NCBI RefSeq assembly: GCF_000247695.1
Contig: NW_004624800.1
Location: 11,311,849 to 11,375,848 of the forward strand
Length of the DNA: 64,000 bases
Origin: Heterocephalus glaber
Lineage: Eukaryota > Chordata > Mammalia > Rodentia > Bathyergidae
Reading direction: 5' to 3'
Part shown: piece by piece, positions 51,000 to 61,400 of the stretch
Numbering within the stretch: the stretch's first letter is position 1
Layout of the letters: every line of letters begins with the position of its first letter
Made by a program: the position numbers and the translations under genes
Notes under the pieces: model-generated
What the model saw: only the letters and a program-made list of their open reading frames with translations
Databases searched by the model: none
Told to the model about the DNA's origin: nothing

Positions 51000-52899
51000 T
51001 TGCTTAAAGACAGAGACCAAAACTGAGGGCAGGCCTCCTCTCCCAACGAACATAAGGAAGAAATGTCAAATTGAGATTATCCTGAATGGAGGGAGAAGGA
51101 CCTTCATTTTCCACATGTGAGACTTTCAGACCCACATAGAGAACAAAAGCAAAGGCAAGGCTTCTTTCCAGAGCTTCAGTCTCCGCTCTCACAGCATGGT
51201 GCACCCCCCTCCCCAAACCTCTGGGATCCCAAGGGTCTTCTAACTTTAACAAACTACAGCAAGAAGCACGCGCATTACCTCACCACGGTCTGGCTTCTTT
51301 CCTAGCAGCCCTGTGCTCCATCCCCCCTTTCTATGGCTTCACACCCTTTGCCCATTCCTCCCCACTGAAATCACACAGCTCTGACCCCAGAGAGCCAGCT
51401 TGAGCCTTCTCCTCCTTCCCAAAGCATCAGAAAAGTGGCCCCTGGTGACACATGGGCCCTTCTGCACACATAGTTTAAACGTATGCGTGGGGGGGTAGAG
51501 AGAAGGAGGGAAGAGAAAATACATAATAGTGCGTGCGTGGGGTAAGGGGTCCTGAAAGCAGCCACAAGAGTGGGTGGTATATAAGTTGGGAGAGCAGACA
51601 CTAGCAAGAGGGAGGAGGGAGAGTTCTACTCTCTGTTTAGTATCTTTCTGTTCAACATGAATTTTCTAACTAATATACATGGATTGCATTTATTTATGTA
51701 TGCCAATAAAGAGAGGCAAGACAAGAAATTATAGGCCAGGTTTATCTTTTTTGGGGGGAGGGGTGGGTTCAACTTATATGTTTGTATAAAAAGGGGGGAG
51801 GAGAATTAACTCTTAAATACGTAAGCAACTATAATTCACCGCCTCCCTTCCTTCAGTGACCAAAACGTGCAACAATTTTAATGACAGGAAGCTGTGAATA
51901 AGTCCCCCAAATGGGATGAAGCCACAAGGGTTTTAGGAAGGAGGGGCCGCGGGAGCGGAGCTTTCGGGGTGCATTGCTCCCTTGGGATCACTGTGTCTCT
52001 GCACCTCAGTGGGGTTCGCTCCTGTCTGCCATTTAGCCATCTGTGTGAAAGCTTTGTGCCCTGGGCTCCAACATTTTTCAGACTAAGAATGTGTTTAGGG
52101 CAGAGGCTATCTTAACTGTTGAGGGGGTGCTTTCAGAGCTTAAGGCATGTACGGAAGAGACTGAATCCACATTTGCTAAGTAGAAAGTAAGTAAGGCGGT
52201 CTCAGACCAAACAGGAGGGCCTGGGGCTGACACCACCACGGGACAGGGCATCTCCGCCCCCTGTGCCCGGACGGTCCCCAGCTCCCCACATCTGCTGCGT
52301 GGTGAGGTTCAAAAGTCTTCGCGTGTTTACCAAGACCTTCCCTGCACCGGCCCGCACCTGCCTTCCTGCCCTAGCTCCCAAGACAAATCTGTGCCCAGGC
52401 AGTCAAACTGGTCTCCTCGCCACTCCCCAAGTGCTCCTCCAGGCTCCCAGCCCGCAGGCCCTTGCTCCTTCGTGCCTCTCCCAAACTCTGCCTGACTACC
52501 TGGGTAGGGCCAGCTTCTCCCCAAGACTCCCCTGCTGCACCCCGCCGGCTGGTCTTGCCCTCCCTCCACTTCCCTGCGCCCCCGCCCCTTCTTTGCTGGG
52601 GGTTGCGCCTGCTAGCGTTGCGGTAGGCTAAGCCTCCTGCACCAGGGGATTGACGCGTCTCTCGCTGTGCCGCCTTTCTTGGTCTAGGGTCTGCACAAAC
52701 GCAGAGGGTGGAATACCAGGGTGTTGTCACATCAGGGATAGAACCGGGGTAAATCAAGACTGGATTGGGGTTAGGATGGGAATTGAGAAAGGTTAGTCGA
52801 TGCCTGGTCCCGCCCACTAGGCGGCGCCTTCAGTCTCATTCCGGTCAAGACGTCCCCAGGTTTGCAAGTTTGGTACCAGTCTGACAAGTTTCCTTCCTG
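51000..52899. other. EPHA1 upstream region, no other gene seen
   Basis: G+C content rises toward EPHA1. Several overlapping open frames at 52260-52820 on both strands come from low stop frequency in C-rich sequence. No splice-bounded coding exon or known protein was found. A human antisense lncRNA (EPHA1-AS1) is known near this locus, but I cannot show its counterpart here. Confidence 0.5.
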
Positions 52900-53056
52900 C
52901 CCTCCTGTCTCTTTAAGAAGGTAAAGCAGGTGAGGCCGAGGCCCCGCCCTCAGGCCCTGGCCCGCCCCCCGCCCCCACCCGGCCTGCCCGGCTCCCCCTT
53001 TGCCTCACGACTTGGCTCAGCCATCGGGGCCCAGGTCCCAGGTCCCGGCCGGCGCC
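52900..53056 (+). promoter_or_regulatory. EPHA1: Probable EPHA1 promoter / 5' UTR, GC-box rich
   Basis: CpG- and C-rich sequence with several GC boxes (CCCCGCCC at about 52943 and CCCGCCCCCCGCCCC near 52963-52977) just upstream of the EPHA1 ATG. No TATA box is seen, as is usual for CpG-type promoters. The transcription start cannot be placed from sequence. Confidence 0.55.
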
Positions 53057-53141
53057 ATGGAACGGCGCTGGGCGAGGGGGCTTGGGCTGCTGCTGCAGCT
53101 GCTCTGCTCCCCGCTGTGCCCAGGGGCTCACGCCGAGGAAG
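53057..53141 (+). CDS. EPHA1: EPHA1 coding exon 1
   Basis: Starts at the ATG in 'gcgccATGG' (strong Kozak) and encodes the signal peptide 'MERRWARGLGLLLQLLCSPL' and 'CPGAHAEE'. The donor is GTACCG at 53142. 85 coding bases, so it ends in phase 1. Confidence 0.95.
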
Positions 53142-55370
53142 GTACCGANNNNNNNNNNNNNNNNNNNNNNNNNNNNNNNNNNNNNNNNNNNNNNNNNNNN
53201 NNNNNNNNNNNNNNNNNNNNNNNNNNNNNNNNNNNNNNNNNNNNNNNNCCCGCCCCCGCCGCCGTCCTCCAGCTCCCCGACTGGCCAGGCCGAGCTTTGC
53301 TCTTTAACCCCAAACTGCTGGTCTCACAGGTCAGTCACCCTATCCCTGCTGGCCAGCAATTTTTACATGGGGGTAGGAGTGCCTTACCATTGCTGGGAAG
53401 TTGCACACCCCCTACCCAGCCCCGGCCACCGGGGACCCTTTCATTCCCTGACAGCGAGGTTGGACTCCTCTCTAATTCGAGGTGGGAGCCACCACTGCCG
53501 GCCTAGGCCAGGGGTCAGGGTGATCTGCCATCGAGGGAAAGGGTTAGGATTTGAGATCCGGGGTTTCCCAGATGACAGGAGTCAAACCCTGGACTCAGAG
53601 GCTCCCAATAGGCCTCTCCAACCCTGTGTCCTACACTTCCCAAAATCCAAGGAAGGCCTTGCACCCCCACTTCACATCCCCAATCACAGACCTTTGACAG
53701 TGGACATCAGACTCTGAGAGTTTCCAGGGTCCCAAGGACCGACCAAGGCCGAGCTCTCCCACCAACCCCACTGCCGCTCTGCAGCAGATGGGATCCTGGC
53801 CACACCTGCCACCCTCCACTGGGCCTGAGTGTGAAAAATTTCCCCGGGGCTGCTGGGCTCTTGCTTCCTGTGTTGACTTTGGTCAGAGCTCCAGCGCTCC
53901 AGCCCTTGCCTCCCTCTGCCCAGCTCCTGCACACTCTTCAGGCCCTGTGATCCCTGGAGCTCCTCACTCCTTGCTGCCCTCTTGCTCCCCCAAGCCTCCG
54001 GATGCCAAAGATGTTAGGAAGAGGATGTGGAAGCCGGGCTGGGGCCCCAGGGTGAGGAATGTGGGTTGCACGGGTACCTCCTCCCTCTCGCAAAGGTGAC
54101 AGGCATGCTCTTCTCCCCCCAACCTCAGTCACTCTGATGGACACGAGCACTGCACAAGGAGAACTGGGCTGGCTGCTGGACCCCCCAGAGGATGGGGTGA
54201 GTGTTGGGAGGAAGGATTTGGGGAGGCTCAAGGGTGAAGGCCAGTGGGTATTGGGGCGGAGAGGTGGGTGGAGGAACAGAAAAGAGCAGGAAAAACTGGA
54301 AGTGTCTCCTCCTGGAGGGGGAGGGGAAGCCAAGTCAGTGCCTCCTGAATGGGATTTGGGGAAGTCAGACTTCACCCCGTGGGGAATGCCCAACTCCTCC
54401 CCCCAGGCTGGTCCGTGGTGAATAATCCTGGGGGTGGGTTGGGGGGAGAGTGCCCATGCAGTGAGCAAGCTGGGCCTGGCTTGAGAAGGGACAGAAACAC
54501 CGGAAACATCCTCAGTCTCAGCTCCATTCATCCCAGTGGAGTTGCATGGGTTGGTTTCAGGTGTGTTCGAAATCGTATGTGGACATTTTTTGCTGGAGAG
54601 GAGACCCAAAGCTTTCAACACTTTAAAAGCTGCTCCCCTTGGGGTCTCCCAGCCCTTGGCATAGTGTCCATACCACCCAGGTAGGCTCCCAAGCACCAGC
54701 GGTAACAGTGTTTGAAGCTGGAGAGCCTGCGCCAAGTCCCTTCCCTCCCAGGTGTCCCTCAGACCTAGTGAGCAGAGGTCAGTTGTGGGTGGATCCAGAG
54801 AGTGTATTTGGACACGAAGTCCAGAGAACACCCTTGCTGCCACTCAGCAGAGCTGGTCGCAGAACCTCCGGAGCTGCCTCAGTGGACAGACTCGCTGGTC
54901 CTGGATCCTGCTCCCTGGGCGTTTTCTTCCTTACTGTCCCAAGACTTCAGCCCAGTCTTTCTGGGGTCTGAGTTACTTGCTGTCTTTCCTTCCCTCTGGG
55001 TCTGAGGGTCCTGGCTTCATTCTCTGCTGTCCTACAGAGTGGCCTATAATTATAGTTAATAGACTAAACCCTAATACATCCCCCAGGAGTGGCTGTTTAG
55101 GGAATCTCAGATTAGGCCAGCCTGAATAGGCGCCGTGTCCCAAAAACCACCTAATCACCCCACGACAATGGCTACAGGTCCATCTGCTGGCTCCCACGGG
55201 CCTCTGCTACCCCTACCCACATAGCTCTTCCCTAATTGGGCCAGAGAGAAAGGAAGGACCCTTTCTCAATCTTGCTGAGAAAATAGCCTTGCAGTCCCAG
55301 AGCAGGAAGAAAATAACAGCAGTGCTGCACAACCACCCCTACCTTGCTTGTCCTACCTATCCTTTTTCTC

Positions 55371-55407
<37 letters not shown>

Positions 55408-58400
55408 AGAGTCAAGATCCCCCGGGTGCCCCCATGTAGCAGCCAGTAGTGCCCAAGTGCTGAGTGAAAGATTCTTTCCTGGCCGGCCAGTTCTCCCCCA
55501 TCTGTCACTGCTGGCACTGGGAGAGGCAGTTACAGCTGGGAACATCTGCTTCTCCAGGCTCCAGCTGCAGCCCTAGCAATCTGGTTATTGAGCTGCAGAT
55601 TGACCACCCACCACCCTGTCCACCTGCCCCTGCCTCTGTCTTCTTCCACTCAGCTCCCCGACCCAGCACGCCTTCCTGGAAGGAAGGTGCAGACTCCAGG
55701 TGCTTTTTATGGCCACTTCATTGACGAACACCCCTTGCCCGATCTTTGAACTTAAAAACAATGCAGAAATATGTGCCTCACAGCAGCTTATATTTCTGCC
55801 CCACCACACTACCAACATTCTTCATTAATGGTGCTTTTTTTTTGCCTTTCCACACCACTGAGAGTAGGCAGGAAAGTCCCTGCACTGTATTGGAGTAAAC
55901 ACTCTGGGAAAATGAACTGTCTTAGGGCTGCAGGCTTTTATCACGTTATGGGGTAGCATCTAAAATAGTAATAAGGGGCTGAGGATTTAGCTCAATGGTT
56001 CTGGCGCCTGCCTCACAATCGCAAGGTCCTGAGTCCGATCCCCAGTACCAAAAAAAAAATAGTAATGGAATGTTTTGTAAAATTTGAAAGCTATTTTCTT
56101 AAATTCATCTGGCCAAAAAAAAAAAAAACTTAAGGAATGAGAACATTTCTTGAAGAAGAAATGGTAGACACATCCTACTGCCAGATATCAGAACATCAAC
56201 AATAGTTGAAACATGTGGTGTTGACAAGAATTCTCAGGCCCATGGAACAGAACACAGAGTCCAAAAACATCTCCACATATGTAATATTTGAATATGAGGG
56301 CTGGGATGTAGCTCAGTGGCACCACTCCTGCCTGGCAAGCTCAAGGTCCTGAGTTTGATCCCCAGTACCAAAACAAAAAAGATTGAATATAGGTGGCTGG
56401 GCGTGGTGGTGCACACTTGTAGTCCTAGCACTCGGAGGGAGGCTGAGGCAGGAGGATACCTGTGAATTCGAGGCCAGCCTGGGATACATAGAGAGTTCAA
56501 GGTCAGCCTGAGCTACATAGTGAGACCCTGTCTCAAAAAAAAGAAAAGAAAAGAAATGAATATAGTGGACACAAATTGCAAACCAAGTTGGAAAGTATTG
56601 TAGGGGAATAGAAAGACCTACTCTGGTTTCACTAACAACCTACGATAGATAAATTAACAACAAAAACTATTTTAAGTAGATGTGTACTTACAGAAGGCCT
56701 ACAGAAGACAAGACTGGAGGGAAGGTCAGATGGTTGAGGCTTTCATGCCATCCAGAGGTGTGGAAAGAAGCTGGGGGTGGGGAGATAAGACAAACCCATA
56801 GAAGCAGATAAACAAAGGCCACCTTCTGTGCAGATAAGTCTCTGGGTAATAGAAGATGCCTTACTAATGTAGATTTCCTTCAGAGATGGAAATTTGTTAT
56901 ACCAAAGCACTGCTTCACAGAGCTACTCTTGTGCCTAGTTTCTCAGAATAATCAGCTCAAAATATGTCAAAGAAGTATGTTTGGGGTTGTGTGTCCTGAG
57001 CCCCGAAAGCATCAACTAGTCACTGAATTAACAATTAGAGATCTGATATTTATTTATTTATTTATTTATTATTTTTTATTTTTTTGGTACCAGGGATCAA
57101 ACTCCAGTCCTTGGGCTTGCGCAGCAGGTGACAAAACCACTGAGCTAAATCCCTGGCCCTGAGATCTGTTATTAAAAAAAAAAAAAAAAAAAAAACAGAA
57201 AGTAAAGACATCTCTCCACACTGTACACACAAACACACAAAATGAATTATAAAGAGATTAAAATGTAAACCTAAAAACCAAACCTATAAAAATTTTAGGA
57301 GAAAAGATAGAAGATGTTTATAGCCTTACAATGGAAACACTTCCTATGCAAAATACACAACCCCAAATCATGTTATTATGTAAAAATGTTAAATGTATAT
57401 TCACATAAGAGACACCATTAATTAGTGCCATGGCAGAGAATATTTGAAACATCCATATTAAGCAAATGATTAATGTATATATCATGTAAGAACTCATCCA
57501 ATGAATAATAAAATGATAACCAGAAATCAGGCTAAGTTATGAACAGATATTGTATACAAATACAAATAGCCAATAAACAAAAGAGAACAACACAGCCTCT
57601 TCAAAGTAATGTAAATTAAAATGATAAGCTGTTTTGACCTGTAGGATTGGCAAAAAGTAAAAAGATCATTAATATCCACTTGTCTTAAGAGCCAGGGATT
57701 TAGCTCGGTGGTTTTACCACCTGCTGTGCAACCACAAGGACCCAAGTTTGATCCCTGGTACAAAAAAAAAAAAAATCCACTTGTCTTAGTTACTTTTTTT
57801 GTTGCTGAGACAAAATACTCAACACCCAAAGTTTATTTAGCTCACACAGTTTGTAGAGGTTTCAGTCCATAATCGGCTGGCTTCCAAAGCAGGGTGGATG
57901 GCAGACAGGCATGGCAGAGGAGAAACAGTTCATGGTGGGGAGAAGGTAGCAAAGCAACAAGCGATGCCCGAAGTTCTTTCTGTCCCTTATATCTTAGCCA
58001 AACTACTTAGGGCGGGTAGCACTCACTTATTTCTAGTGCCCTTGAGCCTAGCATTGCACCAAGAATCAATTCCAGCATCACACACAATCCAGCCACCTCT
58101 GAAAAAGCCCCACCTATGATCACTTTTGGGGGACACTTAAACACAAGCCATAACACCATTGTCGATGAAATTTTAAGTAGTAAGCACTCTTGCCTTGATG
58201 GAATTGTAAATTGGTGAAGTCTTTCAGAGAACAATTTAGCAGTATCTTATAACATGTGTGGTGTATCACCCTTTGATACAGCAATAATATAGAAATCTTA
58301 CATTAATCTGTATGTGTTCTTAAAAAAAATACTAGAAACAACTTAAATGGCCGACAAAAAGTGAATGATTGAATAAATTATATTACAGACATACAATAGG

Positions 58401-61400
58401 ATACTCTTTATAGATGGATAGTTCTATCTATAGTCATAAAGACTTCTTTCCAAGACATTATTTGTTAAAATACAAAGTATCCTACAGAATAACACTGGTA
58501 TGATCTCATTTATGTTAAAAACACAGCTCAGAAGCCCTTAGACTTTTCTCTGCAGGCATTGAAAATGATCTGCAGAGTTTTATTATGGTTAAGAGTGGCT
58601 GCCTCTGGGAAAAGGGTGGAAGGATGGGGGGACTTAACCTTTTTATTCTGTGTACGTCTTTATTTCTTCAAGGTATAATTGGCACACAGAAGCATAATAA
58701 TTAAGAGCATAAACTCTGGAGCCTGAAACACCTGGCTTCATGGTTTTGCTTTTCACACCTGAGCAGGTTAGCCAGCCACTAGGCAAGTTGCACCACCTTG
58801 CCTCCTCATGGAAAGTGTTTAAAATAGTGACTGGCCTGTGGGAAGTGCTGTATTAGTGCTCGCTGTCATTATTAGGTTTTAAAATTCTTTTAATGTAAAA
58901 GAAGTTAAGGAGGACAGACCTGATAGTGCCTGGGAGTCCAGCCAACTGTTCCAATTGATTTTGGTAATGGCTATAACTGGAAGGAAAGGGCGAGAGTCCC
59001 CTGTCGAGACAGCTCTGTGCTTGTTTTTGCCCTCCAAAAGTAAGGCTCCTCCTCTTTACACAAACAGAAAGGTTTTGTGAATGAGCTTTGCTTTTGGGGT
59101 ATCTGGCACTTCTGATGAATGGGTAAAAATTGGCACTCATACTCTTGGAGTTCGGATCGGAGTAGATGAACTGCAGGGACCAGGGCTAGCTAGGTTAAGG
59201 GGCTATTTTTCTGCCCATCTTATGTCCAAGTAAATCTGCAACCTTAAACACTTAAGCTACTGTCCTGGGGCTGAGGGATTGGGTTAGGCAGATCCTCTTT
59301 ATCAGCTCTGGTCCCTGACTCTGATTATCTTCCCACAGTGGAGTGAGGTGCAACAGATGCTGAAGGAGACACCCCTGTACATGTACCAGGACTGCCCACT
59401 GCAGGAAAACGGAGACACTGACCACTGGCTTCGCTCCAACTGGATCTACCGAGGAGAGGAGGCTTTTAGGGTGCATGTAGAGCTGCAATTCACCGTGCGA
59501 GATTGCAAGAGTTTCCCTAGGGGATCCAGGCCTCTGGGCTGCAAGGAGACCTTCAACCTTCTGTACATGGAGAGCGACCAGGACGTGGGCATCCAGCTGC
59601 GGCGGCCCTTGTTCCAAAAGGTGCTGCTGCCCCTCTGTGTCATCATGGTGCTGACACTGATCCCTGCCTGGCTCCTGACCATGACCCTGCTCAGCTAAGA
59701 AAATAAAGAAGGTGGCAGAGACAGGAAGGGAGTGCAGGTGTAGAATCATGAAAAGAATGTGGGAGTAGAAACCAGAAAGTCTGGATTTGAGTGCCTCTGT
59801 TGTACCTGCTGAGGGCTCCAAGCTTTGGGTTCCTCATCCAAAAATAATGATAATGAGGCCACCCTTGTCTGTCCCAAAAGGCTTTTTTACTGGCATGCAC
59901 TGAGACGACCAGATGCCACGGTAGAGGAAGGAATGTGGTGCAGACGTATTGAGACTTTTTCTGTCAGCCACCATGATACAGTATTCATTTGCAACACATC
60001 CCGTGAGTTTTTCAGCTTGAGTTTTATAGTAGGGCAACTCCCTGCCAGCAATCTGTAATGTCATCCCTTTCTTACTCAGGAAACACAGAAATGCAAAACC
60101 ATAAGGAGCATATTATTATGGAATGTGCTCTCATTTCTACCCAAAGAGCAAATGTTGTAAAGTTTATTATTAGTCCTAAGTTAAGTATGACACTCTATAA
60201 CTGATCACCTCACTGCAGCACGGTTCGGAACACCTCCTAATAGTGGAAATTTTATGGATTATAAAGTCCCTCTTCCTAGCCCCATCATGTCATAGCGGTG
60301 TGATCTCAAATGAGGTCTCAAGTTTCTCTTAGCCTTAGTTTGCTCATCTGTTAATAGAGATGAGAAGGTATCCTACCGCATAGGATTATTGAATAGGCTA
60401 ATGCAACACAGACAAAATGCTTCACCTGATACCTTACACATATAAGCTCTCCAGGTGTGGCTGTGTAAATTGTAAAGTTCAGGTTAAGTATCCTTTATCC
60501 AAAGTGCTTGTGATCAGAAATGTTTCTGATTTTTTCAGACTTTGGAATATTTGCATATGCAGACTGAGATGTCTGGAGGATGAGACCCAATTCTAAACAT
60601 GAAATTTATTTATATTTCATACACACCTTATACACGTAGCTGGAAGGTACTTTTACACAATGTTTTTAGTGCACATGCATTTTTACTGTGTCCAGGCACA
60701 TGAGGTCAGGTGTGGAATTTTCCATTTGTGGCATCAGGTAGACACAAAGTTTCGGACTTGGGAGCATTTCAGATTTTGAACTTTCGGCTTAGGGGTGCTC
60801 AGTCTGTGTTAAGCAAACAGCCACTCCTGTTATGTGGGAATGAACATGACTTCCCACCGTTCCCTCTCCTCTCCGCCTTCCTCCCAGGTAACCACGGTGG
60901 CTCCAGACCAGAGCTTCACCATCCGAGACCTCGCCTCTGGCTCCGTGAAGCTGAACATGGAGCGCTGTTCCTTGGGCCGCCTGACTCGCCGCGGCCTCTA
61001 CCTCGCTTTCCACAACCCAGGTGCCTGCGTAGCCTTGGTGTCTGTACGGGTGTTCTACCAGCACTGTCCTGAGACTGTGTACGGCTTGGCCCAATTCCCT
61101 GACACCCTTCCTGGACCTGCCGGGTTGGTCGAAGTGGCTGGGGCTTGCCTGCCGCATGCGCAGGTCAGCGCTGGGCCCTCGGGTGCACCGCTCATGCACT
61201 GCAGCCCTGACGGCGAATGGTTGGTGCCGGTGGGCCGGTGCATCTGTGAGCCTGGCTATGAGGAAGGCAGCGGCGGCGTGGGATGCACTGGTAAGGAAGG
61301 AGGCGATTAGACTCCCAGGACCACTCAGGAAGGCCTCCCAGGTGCCAAGCAGGGAAGGATGCCAACACTCCTTCCCGCGCAGGTTTTGAATGCCCAGGAG

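Larger units (their letters stand above)
54197..59338. other. EPHA1: EPHA1 intron 2
   Basis: About 5.1 kb, carrying a (CA)n tract, ID and B1 SINEs, L1 pieces, a MaLR LTR and a MIR. No additional exon was recognised between 54197 and 55970. Confidence 0.85.
59708..60887. other. EPHA1: EPHA1 intron 3 remainder
   Basis: Holds a MIR and a MER2-like element, otherwise unassigned. Confidence 0.8.

Noticed and set aside
52260..52820. Overlapping open frames of 122-148 codons on both strands upstream of EPHA1
   Set aside because: Overlap each other on both strands in C-rich sequence; no known family and no splice or poly(A) context.
53938..54843. 301-codon minus-strand open frame overlapping EPHA1 exon 2
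   Set aside because: Proline/serine/arginine-rich, no domain, and antisense to a conserved exon in G+C-rich DNA where stops are rare.
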